Shown in pieces: positions 1-6,235 of a DNA stretch of 23,577 nucleotides. The DNA is from CAMAUF01 sp046152925 (GTDB lineage: Bacteria > Chloroflexota > Dehalococcoidia > Tepidiformales > Tepidiformaceae), in the NCBI GenBank assembly GCA_046152925.1, contig JBJXFX010000045.1, positions 1-23,577 of the forward strand, in the 5' to 3' direction. The notes beneath the pieces were generated by a model. That model had not been told where the DNA came from and searched no databases. It saw nothing but the letters and a program-made list of their open reading frames with translations. Position numbers and translations under genes: made by a program. The stretch's first letter is position 1; the number at the start of each line of letters is the position of its first letter.

Positions 1-211
1 CTTGCTCCCGCCACATCTCGCCCGTCCCGGCCAGGATGTACCACACCTCCTCGACCGTTCGGTGGCGGACGGCGCGCGATGTCTCGCCCGGCGCAAGCGT
101 GAAGTGGGCCATGCTCCCGCCCGCCAACCGGAGCAGGGGCCGCACATCTGAGCCGTCGGGGGCGAGGACGACGGGCGCCTCCGCGAGCGCCACGCTCGCG
201 AACGGCGTCAT
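1..211 (-). CDS. Cupin-domain protein, C-terminus off the window
   Basis: The first 70 residues of a protein are visible, starting at ATG 211 and running off the left edge. The segment is a typical beginning of a single-domain cupin: a short N-terminal strand region, then HFTLAPGETSRAVRHRT and EEVWYILAGTGEMWRE, matching the cupin pattern in which a histidine and glutamate region is followed by a bulky-aromatic 'YVLEG' strand. Cupins of this kind are small beta-barrel metal-binding proteins, either enzymes or sensors; the substrate cannot be told. The start codon overlaps the stop of the tiny upstream ORF by an ATGA, so translation may be coupled. The metal-binding residues of the second motif lie outside the window. 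Confidence 0.8.
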   Translation of the reverse strand, partial: MTPFASVALAEAPVVLAPDGSDVRPLLRLAGGSMAHFTLAPGETSRAVRHRTVEEVWYILAGTGEMWREQ

Positions 212-306
212 GCCGGGAAGAGCTTCACCGCCGCGACGGCACAGATCGCCATCACGCCGATCCGCATCAGTTGCACGCTGGTTTCTGAATACAGCCACGT
301 CCGCAT
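208..306 (-). CDS. Possible 32-residue membrane microprotein coupled to the cupin gene
   Basis: An ATG at 306 is preceded by TTGGAG with six bases between GGAG and the start, and the ORF ends in TGA within the ATGA that also starts the cupin gene. The predicted product is 32 residues: a short polar head (MRTWLYSETSVQ), a hydrophobic stretch (LMRIGVMAICAVAAVKLF) long enough to insert in a membrane, and no tail. An in-frame ATG 48 bases further upstream would add 16 residues but has no visible ribosome site. I recognise no family. It could be a real small membrane protein, or a leader ORF whose translation sets cupin expression. The ribosome site plus exact stop/start overlap are the only support. 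Confidence 0.4.
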   Translation of the reverse strand: MRTWLYSETSVQLMRIGVMAICAVAAVKLFPA

Positions 307-456
307 CTTCGGCTCCAAGGTCAGATTCGGGGCGCGGGTGGAAGTATGGTGCATTTCGGTGTCAGAGGGGTAGAGGGATGGTGGCTACAGCGCTTCCCAG
401 GGGTCTCCGTCGGTCGGCGTGACCCGTTCGCCGCGAACCTGCTTCAATGGATCGCG

Positions 457-963
457 ATGCAGCACACTGTCGACCAACTCGCCGCCACGCCGAAAGCCCT
501 CGCCCTCCTCGTCGTCGAGGCCACGGAGGCCGACCTCGACCGCGAGCCGGCGCCGGGCGAATGGTCGACCCGCACGTTGCTCGCCCACTTCCGCGACGGC
601 GAAGTGTTGGAGTTCCGGCTCGCTGCGGAGCGCATCCTCGCCGAGGCCAACCCGGCGCTCGTCTTCATCCCCGCGGGTGATTGGGCAGCCAACCGGAACC
701 GGACCCGCGACGCAAAGCCGCAACTCCTTTCGGACTTCGCACTGCAACGCCAAGCGAGCGTCGGCATCCTCCGGGGGCTGCGCGCTGAAGACTGGGAGCG
801 CACCGGAGTGCTCGGCGACCGAACCGTGACGCTGCGTGAGCTCGTCAGGTTCTGGGCTGGCCACGACCGCGACCATCTCGCGCAACTCGAGCGGCTTTGT
901 GGCGAACGGCCAGCTGAGGCCGAGGCCCGCCGTCGCCGCTGGGAGCGCGTCGAGCCCGATTAG
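457..963 (+). CDS. DinB-superfamily protein
   Basis: A 168-residue protein, the usual length for the DinB/YfiT-like four-helix bundle. The N-terminal helix (TVDQLAATPKALALLV) is followed by the typical 'PGEWSTRTLLAHFRDGE' segment, with the first metal-ligand histidine at about residue 49, and near the C-terminus by WAGHDRDHLAQLERL, the conserved HxxxHxxQ helix carrying the other two metal ligands. Members bind a divalent metal; some are thiol-transferases acting with bacillithiol or mycothiol, but most have no known substrate. The ATG at 457 was chosen because the family fold begins there; in-frame upstream codons back to 346 encode unlike sequence. The gene converges with mnmA, and the two stop codons share bases at 960-963. 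Confidence 0.85.
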   Translation: MQHTVDQLAATPKALALLVVEATEADLDREPAPGEWSTRTLLAHFRDGEVLEFRLAAERILAEANPALVFIPAGDWAANRNRTRDAKPQLLSDFALQRQASVGILRGLRAEDWERTGVLGDRTVTLRELVRFWAGHDRDHLAQLERLCGERPAEAEARRRRWERVEPD

Positions 964-2033
964 GCGACCGTCCCGCCGCCGATGACGTCCTCTCCCTCGT
1001 AGAGCGCGATCGTTTGCCCTGGCGTGATCGCGCGCTGCCGCTTGTCGAAGCGGAGCTCCACGCGCTCGCCCGCCATCGAGATGATGCTGGCGGAGGCCGG
1101 GTCGGCCTTGTAACGAGCCTTGGCGAACACGCGCGCACCCTGCTGGGGCGCGAGCCCACCCACCCAGCGGGCAGCCTCGAAGGTCACATCCCGCGTGAAG
1201 AGGTCTTCTTCGGGCCCGATCGTGACGACGTTTCGGGTGGCGTCGATCGCCGTGACGTAGCGGGGTTCGCCAAAGGCCCCAAGGCCCTTGCGCTGCCCGA
1301 TCGTATAGGCGGTGATGCCGCGATGCTCGCCGACGACCGCGCCAGCGCCGTCCACCAGTTCGCCGGACGTGGCGGCGACGCGCGGCTCCACGAACGCGCG
1401 GTAGTCGTTGCCGGGGACGAAGCAAATCTCGACGCTGTCGGGCTTTTCGGCGACTTCGAGCCCCAGCCTTGCAGCCTCTTTGCGTACGTCCGCCTTGGAA
1501 TACCAGCCAACAGGCAGCAGCAGCCGCGCGAGTTGCCCCTGCTGGAGCATGCAGAGCACGTACGACTGATCCTTCGAAAGGTCCGTGGCCCGGAGGAGGC
1601 GGTGGCGGCCGAAGGCTGGATCCGCGTGGACGACGCGCGCGTAGTGGCCGGTGGCGATGTAGTCCGCATCCAGCGCCGGCAACCGGTCGAGCAGCGCGCG
1701 GTACTTGATGTGCTCGTTGCAGCGCACGCAGGGGTTCGGCGTCCGGCCAGCGGCGTATTCGGCGACGAAGTTGTCGACCACCGTCGCCCGGAACTCCTCC
1801 TCGAAGTTCATGACGTAGTGGCGGATGCCGATCTGGCCAGCGGCGCGGCGGGCGTCATCGATGTCTTCGACGCTGCAACACTGCTGGCGCCCGGGAAGCT
1901 CTTCCGGTCGCGACTCCGTCCAGAGGCGCATGGTGACGCCGACGACGTCGTAGCCCGCTTCGACGAGGAGCGCCGCGGCGACCGAACTATCGACGCCGCC
2001 CGACATGCCAACCACGACCCGCTGCCGGCTCAT
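960..2033 (-). CDS. mnmA: tRNA-specific 2-thiouridylase MnmA
   Basis: MnmA transfers sulfur to C2 of the wobble uridine of tRNA Lys, Glu and Gln in an ATP-dependent reaction in the cytosol. The 357-residue protein has the expected length. It begins with the PP-loop ATP site GMSGGVDSS (residues 8-16). The first catalytic cysteine sits in NPCVRCNEHIKY (around residue 100) and the second in DSVEICFVPGNDY (around residue 200). The central and C-terminal beta-barrels follow, with AYTIGQRKGLG as a family signature. The ATG at 2033 was chosen because the family begins just before the PP-loop; the reading frame is open further upstream but that part is not conserved and would overlap rsfS. The gene is divergent from rsfS with a 53-base gap, and no strong ribosome site is visible. 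Confidence 0.97.
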   Translation of the reverse strand: MSRQRVVVGMSGGVDSSVAAALLVEAGYDVVGVTMRLWTESRPEELPGRQQCCSVEDIDDARRAAGQIGIRHYVMNFEEEFRATVVDNFVAEYAAGRTPNPCVRCNEHIKYRALLDRLPALDADYIATGHYARVVHADPAFGRHRLLRATDLSKDQSYVLCMLQQGQLARLLLPVGWYSKADVRKEAARLGLEVAEKPDSVEICFVPGNDYRAFVEPRVAATSGELVDGAGAVVGEHRGITAYTIGQRKGLGAFGEPRYVTAIDATRNVVTIGPEEDLFTRDVTFEAARWVGGLAPQQGARVFAKARYKADPASASIISMAGERVELRFDKRQRAITPGQTIALYEGEDVIGGGTVA

Positions 2034-2074
2034 GCTGTGGTACAGTCCTTTCGGGCCCCGTTGCGACGTGGGCC

Positions 2075-2080
2075 GGAGGA
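2075..2080 (+). promoter_or_regulatory. Shine-Dalgarno site that fixes a CTG start for rsfS
   Basis: GGAGGA lies six bases before CTG 2087. The first ATG/GTG-type codon in frame (GTG 2117) has no such site, and an in-frame TAG at 2081-2083 excludes any start further upstream. This is the main reason for placing the rsfS start at 2087. Confidence 0.65.
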
Positions 2081-2086
2081 TAGGGT

Positions 2087-2434
2087 CTGGATTCGGAAGC
2101 GCTTGCCCACCGCGCGGTGGATGTCCTGACGGAACATCTCGCGCTCGACCTTGCATTGATCGATGTCTCGAAGGCCTCGTCGTTCACGGATTTCTTCGTG
2201 ATTGCGACTGTCCAGTCTCCCCTGCAGTTTAGGGCGTTGACCGAGTATCTCGAAAAGGCGCTGGGGCCGGAGGGGTGCGACCTCCGCCGCCACGAAGGGA
2301 CGCCCGACAGCGGCTGGGTCCTGCTCGACTTTGCGGACTTGATCGTGCACCTGTTCACCCCTGAAAAGCGCGAGTATTACAAGCTCGAAGAGCTCTGGGG
2401 CAAGCAGGCGCCGGTCGTGCGGTTCCTTGCGTAG
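2087..2434 (+). CDS. rsfS: Ribosome silencing factor RsfS (Iojap family)
   Basis: RsfS binds ribosomal protein uL14 on the large subunit and blocks joining of the subunits when nutrients are scarce. The protein is 115 residues from CTG 2087. It shows the family's opening (DSEALAHRAVDVLTEH), the strand and loop DVSKASSFTDFFVIAT, the 'EGTPDSGWVLLDFADLIVHLF' region (the uL14-contacting face; Gly-Trp and Asp-Phe conserved) and the terminal REYYKLEELWG motif. Starting at GTG 2117 would remove ten residues of the conserved first helix, while the CTG gives the normal family beginning and has a GGAGGA site at the right distance. The gene converges with the lipoprotein gene, with 11 bases between them. 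Confidence 0.93.
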   Translation: MDSEALAHRAVDVLTEHLALDLALIDVSKASSFTDFFVIATVQSPLQFRALTEYLEKALGPEGCDLRRHEGTPDSGWVLLDFADLIVHLFTPEKREYYKLEELWGKQAPVVRFLA

Positions 2435-2445
2435 CCAACCGCCAG

Positions 2446-2982
2446 CTATTTCGTGACCTCGAATACCCAAGCAACCACTTGGCGCAGCGGCTCGTTCGGA
2501 TTCGACGGGTGCCTCACCGAGACGGCGGCTGCGTGACGCCCAACGCTGAAGCCCTCGGGCGGCGCATAGCACGCTCGGCCCCCGGTCGGGTTTTCGCGGT
2601 TGCTCAGGATCCAGACGAGCTTCTCCGTCACTTCGACGCCGTCGAAGGCCATGCGGAACCAGAGGCCGGTCTCTGGGAGGTCCTTGAAGTCGGCCTCGAA
2701 ACAGACCCCGCGCGGCCGTTCCGGGTTCGGCGACCGCGTGTCGATCTGCGTGACACTTTGGCCGTTCCCGGGCGTGATCGTCGGGATGTAGTTGCCGAGC
2801 GTGGGCGATGGGCCGATTTGCGGGGTCGGTGTCGCAGCCGGGACCGTCGCGGTGCGCGTGACCGGTGTCTGCGACTTCACGGAGGAGAGCGAGGGTGGGG
2901 CGTCATCTTCCCCGCCGCACCCCGCGAAGGTGAGGGCAAGCGCGGCAAAGCCGGCCAAGGCGAGAGCAACGCGGCGTGGCAT
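2446..2982 (-). CDS. Lipoprotein of unknown function
   Basis: The 178-residue product starts with a classic lipoprotein signal: MPRR, a hydrophobic core, and the lipobox LTFAGC (cysteine about residue 21), so it should be acylated and held on the outer face of the membrane. A Ser/Thr/Pro-rich linker (residues 30-75, with TPTPQIGPSPT) follows, then a compact domain of about 100 residues containing RGVCFEADFKDLPETGLW and an Ig-like or Ca-binding-type ending (GRHAAAVSVRHPS...VVAWVFEV). Two cysteines (in RGVCFE and RACYAP) may form a disulfide. I do not recognise the family. A TACGGT box seven bases before the ATG suggests a leaderless transcript. Confidence 0.8.
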   Translation of the reverse strand: MPRRVALALAGFAALALTFAGCGGEDDAPPSLSSVKSQTPVTRTATVPAATPTPQIGPSPTLGNYIPTITPGNGQSVTQIDTRSPNPERPRGVCFEADFKDLPETGLWFRMAFDGVEVTEKLVWILSNRENPTGGRACYAPPEGFSVGRHAAAVSVRHPSNPNEPLRQVVAWVFEVTK

Positions 2983-2989
2983 CCGAGTC

Positions 2990-2995
2990 ACCGTA
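2990..2995 (-). promoter_or_regulatory. Candidate -10 box of the lipoprotein gene
   Basis: TACGGT reads on the minus strand seven bases before ATG 2982, so transcription would begin at or next to the start codon. A second box, TATGCT, overlaps it just upstream. No convincing -35 hexamer was found. Confidence 0.35.
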
Positions 2996-3095
2996 GCATA
3001 AGCCCCCCGCTTCGCGGCAGTGACATCTTGCCGTTCCGTTTCCCGAAGCCGCGCATCGAACGTGGTACCCGGTGCCTTCACCGATAGGAGCTGAG

Positions 3096-3380
3096 ATGGA
3101 AGACGGACTCGTAATCGACTTCACCGCCGGCGAGCTTGCGACGACCCGTGCGGCCCACGCGCAGGCGGTCGCGCGGCTTCGCCAGGCCTTGCTCGACCTG
3201 GAACCGGGCATCCCGCCCGAAGCAATCGCGGGCGCGAGCGTCGAAGAGCTGGAGGCGAGCTTCGCCGCGGCGAAGGCGCTTCTGCCGCGCTCAGTCCCCG
3301 CGGGCGCTCCGGGGCGTCTCGGATCGGCCGCGCAAACGCCGCGCGCCAAGATCCGCGCCGGCCTGCAGCGCCTGGCTTAG
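3096..3380 (+). CDS. Small conserved-type hypothetical protein
   Basis: A 94-residue acidic-to-neutral soluble protein starting at ATG 3096, which has TAGGAG five bases upstream; the longer in-frame start at 3072 lacks a site. The middle is helical, with GASVEELEASFAAAKALL, followed by VPAGAPGR and TPRAKIRAGL near the C-terminus. I recall similar 'VPAGAP...PREKI' tails in uncharacterised small proteins of Chloroflexota and in some phage-type structural proteins, but assign no function. It converges with the transporter gene and shares stop-codon bases with it at 3377-3380. The strong ribosome site and family-like tail argue that it is a true gene. Confidence 0.7.
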   Translation: MEDGLVIDFTAGELATTRAAHAQAVARLRQALLDLEPGIPPEAIAGASVEELEASFAAAKALLPRSVPAGAPGRLGSAAQTPRAKIRAGLQRLA

Positions 3381-4726
3381 GGCGTCTCCAGGGGCGCCGC
3401 GCGGAGGGGCGGCTTGGGGCGGGTCGAAAGGACGAAGAAGATCGAGCCAAGCCCAGCCATCACTGCAAGCGTGTCGAAGCCGGCGCGGTAGTTCCCGGTC
3501 TGGTCGTACATGTAACCCGCCAGGAGCGGCCCGGTGATCGTCCCGGCGATGATCAGCCCATTCGAAACGCCGAGGATCTTCCCGAAGCTCGAACGGCCGA
3601 AGTAGTCAGCGCGCATGGACGCCATCATCGGGCCGCGCCAGCCCCAGGCGAGGCCGTGGAGGCTCGCGAACGCGAGGATCATCCCCAGGTTTTGCGCGTG
3701 GGCCAGGAGCAGGAGGCCGCTCACGTGCATCGCCATGCAGGCGACCACGATCCAGCGCTTGCTCAGCCGGTCGCCGAGCGGCCCTCCGGTGAGGGTGCCG
3801 AGGAGCTGCACGAGCGTCAGAAGCTGGACGACGAGCGAGGCCTGGCCAAGGCTCCAGCCTTGGCTCTCCTTGAGATACGGGATGAGGTGGACGTTCAGCG
3901 CCGAGACGATGAACAGCGACGAGGCGTGGCCCCCAGAGATGAACCAGAACTGCGGCGTCCGCATCGCCTCGCCGAGCGTGAAGTCGGTCGTGCTCACCCC
4001 TGCCCTCGGCGACGAGGCGAGGATCGCTCGCCTTGTTTGCCGTTCTTCGACCGTCTCGCCGTCGGAAAGGAGGCCGTAGTCTTCGGGCCGGCTCCGGAAT
4101 TTGGCGGCGAGCGGCAGCCCGAACGCGATGATCAGGATGCCCGAGACGAAGGCGGTCGCCCGCCAGCCGAAGTGATCCATCGAGACGGCGACTAGCGGGA
4201 CACAGATCCCACCGACGGCAAAGCCCGCCGACGTGAGGCTGATCGCGGTGGACCGCCGTCGTTCGAACCACTGGACCGCGGCGTAGGTCACCGAGGTGTA
4301 GCCCGCGAGGCTCGCGCCGACCGCCATCAGGAGGAAGGCGGCGTAGAACTGCCAGAGGTTCTGCACCTGGCTGAACACCATCATCCCGGCGCCGAGGATC
4401 ACGATCCCGGCCATCAACACCCGCCGGGCGCCGAGGCGGTCGAGCACCGCGCCTTGGATGGGGCTGAGGATGCCGCTTTCAGCCTCCCGAAGCGACGCGG
4501 CGATCGAGAGTTGGGTCTTGGACCAGCCGAAGTCCTCGCGAAGCTTCACGACATAGGCGCCGTAGGCCTGGCCCATCAGGGCGCTCAAAAGGGCCTGAAG
4601 CGCCGCCCCAGCTGCGATGATCCACCAGCCGTAAAAGACCTTCTGGCTGCGGCTTCGAGCTTTGGCGATGGGGCGCGTCCAGGGGATCGCGTCGACGGCG
4701 TTGGGGGGTTCCGCCTCGGGTCTCAC
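3377..4726 (-). CDS. MFS transporter
   Basis: A 449-residue major facilitator superfamily permease with twelve predicted membrane helices. The first begins at FYGWWIIAAGAALQALLSA and is followed by a loop with FGWSKTQLSIAASL. The motif-A region between helices 2 and 3 reads AVLDRLGARRVLMAG, and the equivalent loop in the second half reads GPLGDRLSKRWIVVA. The FYGWWI beginning and overall look resemble the monocarboxylate/oxalate-formate-like branch; the substrate is unknown. GTG 4726 is the last possible start before the first helix; upstream codons would overlap the divergent gene. A TATACT box lies 11 bases before this GTG, with an inverted repeat between them. Confidence 0.93.
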   Translation of the reverse strand: MRPEAEPPNAVDAIPWTRPIAKARSRSQKVFYGWWIIAAGAALQALLSALMGQAYGAYVVKLREDFGWSKTQLSIAASLREAESGILSPIQGAVLDRLGARRVLMAGIVILGAGMMVFSQVQNLWQFYAAFLLMAVGASLAGYTSVTYAAVQWFERRRSTAISLTSAGFAVGGICVPLVAVSMDHFGWRATAFVSGILIIAFGLPLAAKFRSRPEDYGLLSDGETVEERQTRRAILASSPRAGVSTTDFTLGEAMRTPQFWFISGGHASSLFIVSALNVHLIPYLKESQGWSLGQASLVVQLLTLVQLLGTLTGGPLGDRLSKRWIVVACMAMHVSGLLLLAHAQNLGMILAFASLHGLAWGWRGPMMASMRADYFGRSSFGKILGVSNGLIIAGTITGPLLAGYMYDQTGNYRAGFDTLAVMAGLGSIFFVLSTRPKPPLRAAPLETP

Positions 4727-4743
4727 GTACGCGTGAGAGTATA
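4722..4743 (-). promoter_or_regulatory. TATACT -10 box with adjoining inverted repeat
   Basis: On the minus strand TATACT (4743-4738) is followed at once by an inverted repeat with six-base arms CTCACG and CGTGAG around a four-base centre (4737-4722). The downstream arm contains the transporter's GTG start. A repressor bound there would cover the transcription start. No good -35 hexamer was seen, and the divergent gene's promoter must lie in the same 93-base gap. Confidence 0.4.
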
Positions 4744-4819
4744 CCTTGGTAATTCGACTTGGCCGAATAATCGCCTGGGCGCCCGTTGCGGTCAGCGCTG
4801 GGCGTGGCAGCATGCAGCC

Positions 4820-5830
4820 ATGCTCGGGGTGGTAAGGGCCGTGGTCGTTGGGGTCGTCCTTGCGGGCGTGGCGGTCGTTTCGTCGCCAGTCAGCCCCGAG
4901 GCGGCCGCGTTCCCCGTCCGCGCCTTCGCCCCGCTTGCCCGTGATGGTGTGGTGCCGCCGCCACCGCCTCCTCCGCCTCCTCCTGTCGCCCAACCCGCTC
5001 GCTGCGTCACCCCGCGCGCCGCGGACCAGGCCGGCTTCGTCCTCTCGCCCGCGGACGGCGACTCGGTGCTGCTCAACTGCCAAGTGATCGCCTACTACGG
5101 CTACCCGGATGTGCCGGGCCTGGGTGTGCTCGGCGAGGCCGACCCCGACGTCACAGCGGCGCGGGTCGCCGCGGTGGCGGCCGAATACGACGGGGTCAAC
5201 GGGCCGCGAGGCGTGGTCGGCGCCTATCATCTGATCGCCGCCGTCGCCCAGGCGTCAGCCACGGCCGACGGCAGCTGGCTCGTGCGGATGCCCGACGAGA
5301 CGATCGCGGCGTGGGTCGAGGCGGCCCATCGCCACGACTTCATCGTCGTCCTCGATATTCAGATGGGCCACAGCACGGTCGACCGCGAGTTCGCGCACTT
5401 TCTCCATTGGGCGAAGGACCCGCGCGTGCATCTGGCGTTGGACCCCGAGTGGGCAATGCCGCCGGGCGTGGCGCCAGGGACGATCATCGGCGGGATGGAC
5501 GCTTCGGCGATCAACCGCGCGCAGCAACTCCTTTCCGAGTTGATCGTGGCCAACGGGCTGAGCAACCGGTTGCTGATCGTCCATCAGTTTGTGCCCGAGA
5601 TGATCCGGGGGAAGGCGGGTCTCGGCTGGTATCCGGGAGTGGACCTGGTTATCGATACGGACGGCTTCGGCTATCCCCGCCAGAAGATCGACAACTACGA
5701 CCGTTACATCGGCCTCGATGGCGCGCCCCACGGCGGGATGAAGCTCTTCTACGACGAGGACATCGGCCTTATGTCCCCGGCCGAAGTCTCGGCGCTCGTC
5801 CCGCAGCCGGACCTGGTCATCTATCAGTAA
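4820..5830 (+). CDS. Secreted protein with polyproline linker, unknown catalytic role
   Basis: The 336-residue protein has a hydrophobic export signal (residues 1-25, VVRAVVVGVVLAGVAVV) and a probable cleavage site after a small-residue stretch around residue 30. An exposed linker with ten consecutive prolines (about residues 47-56) follows. The 270-residue domain reads like a (beta/alpha) barrel: VIAYYGYPDVPGLGVLGE, GVVGAYHLIAAVAQ, FIVVLDIQMGHS, VHLALDPEWAMP, LLIVHQFVPEMIRGK, VDLVIDTDGFG and KLFYDEDIGLMSP. Acidic residues at strand ends (LDIQ, LDPEW, IDTDGFG) look like a hydrolase active site. I recall similar uncharacterised secreted proteins in Chloroflexota and Actinomycetota but know no proven activity. 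It heads a run of three exported proteins. The start lacks a strong ribosome site. Confidence 0.82.
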   Translation: MLGVVRAVVVGVVLAGVAVVSSPVSPEAAAFPVRAFAPLARDGVVPPPPPPPPPPVAQPARCVTPRAADQAGFVLSPADGDSVLLNCQVIAYYGYPDVPGLGVLGEADPDVTAARVAAVAAEYDGVNGPRGVVGAYHLIAAVAQASATADGSWLVRMPDETIAAWVEAAHRHDFIVVLDIQMGHSTVDREFAHFLHWAKDPRVHLALDPEWAMPPGVAPGTIIGGMDASAINRAQQLLSELIVANGLSNRLLIVHQFVPEMIRGKAGLGWYPGVDLVIDTDGFGYPRQKIDNYDRYIGLDGAPHGGMKLFYDEDIGLMSPAEVSALVPQPDLVIYQ

Positions 5831-5836
5831 GGCGCC

Positions 5837-6214
5837 GTGCGCCGGATTTTGCCCCATGGCCCCAGCCTGTGGTGCAGTGTCTGCGTGTGGCGAGCGATTG
5901 GGTTTGGGTCTACGGTTGCGGCGGCGCTGGCGTTCGCCGCGGCTGGTATCGGCATTGGGCTGTTGGTTGCGAGCGCGTTTCTCGCCCCAGAGCGTCCCGG
6001 CGCCGATAGCCGGGCGATCCGCTCGGCGACGCAAGCGGCCGAGCGCGCCGAGCTCGGGCGGCTCCAGACGCAGACCGCGGCTGCGCGCCCGCGACGCACG
6101 CCCGCGACCCGCACCCCAACGGCCACGGCGACGCCCTTCCCTTCGGGGACGCCCACGGCGACGCCAACCACGTTCCCCCCGCGCACCCCGGCCCCGGCCA
6201 GCCCGCGACCGTGA
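5837..6214 (+). CDS. Membrane-anchored Pro/Thr-rich stalk protein
   Basis: The GTG at 5837 follows the previous stop by six bases, with a weak AAGG site inside the gap. The 125-residue product has a cytoplasmic head of about 20 residues and one long membrane helix (GSTVAAALAFAAAGIGIGLLVASAFLA). A short charged, possibly coiled stretch (SAIRSATQAAERAELGRLQ-like) follows, and then a tail made almost wholly of Thr, Pro, Ala and Ser with repeated TPTATP units. No folded domain follows the stalk. It resembles the anchor-plus-linker half of the next gene without the enzyme. It may be a true small surface protein or a remnant. The composition could also arise from GC-rich sequence by chance, so confidence is moderate. 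Confidence 0.55.
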   Translation: MRRILPHGPSLWCSVCVWRAIGFGSTVAAALAFAAAGIGIGLLVASAFLAPERPGADSRAIRSATQAAERAELGRLQTQTAAARPRRTPATRTPTATATPFPSGTPTATPTTFPPRTPAPASPRP

Positions 6215-6235
6215 TGGCGTTCCTTCTGGACGCCG

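Noticed and set aside
385..1425. Long minus-strand ORF of 346 codons across the DinB-like and mnmA genes
   Set aside because: It is a shadow: rich in Arg, Ala and Gly, no family motif, and both overlapped genes are clear by motif.
1014..2129. Plus-strand ORF of 371 codons opposite mnmA
   Set aside because: It lies entirely on the antisense of a certain gene and shows no domain; GC-rich codons leave antisense frames open by chance.
2033..2156. N-terminal extension of MnmA
   Set aside because: The frame is open, but it would overlap the start of rsfS and precedes the conserved PP-loop with unrelated sequence.
4454..4819. Upstream extension of the polyproline secreted protein
   Set aside because: It overlaps the transporter gene on the other strand and would hide the export signal.
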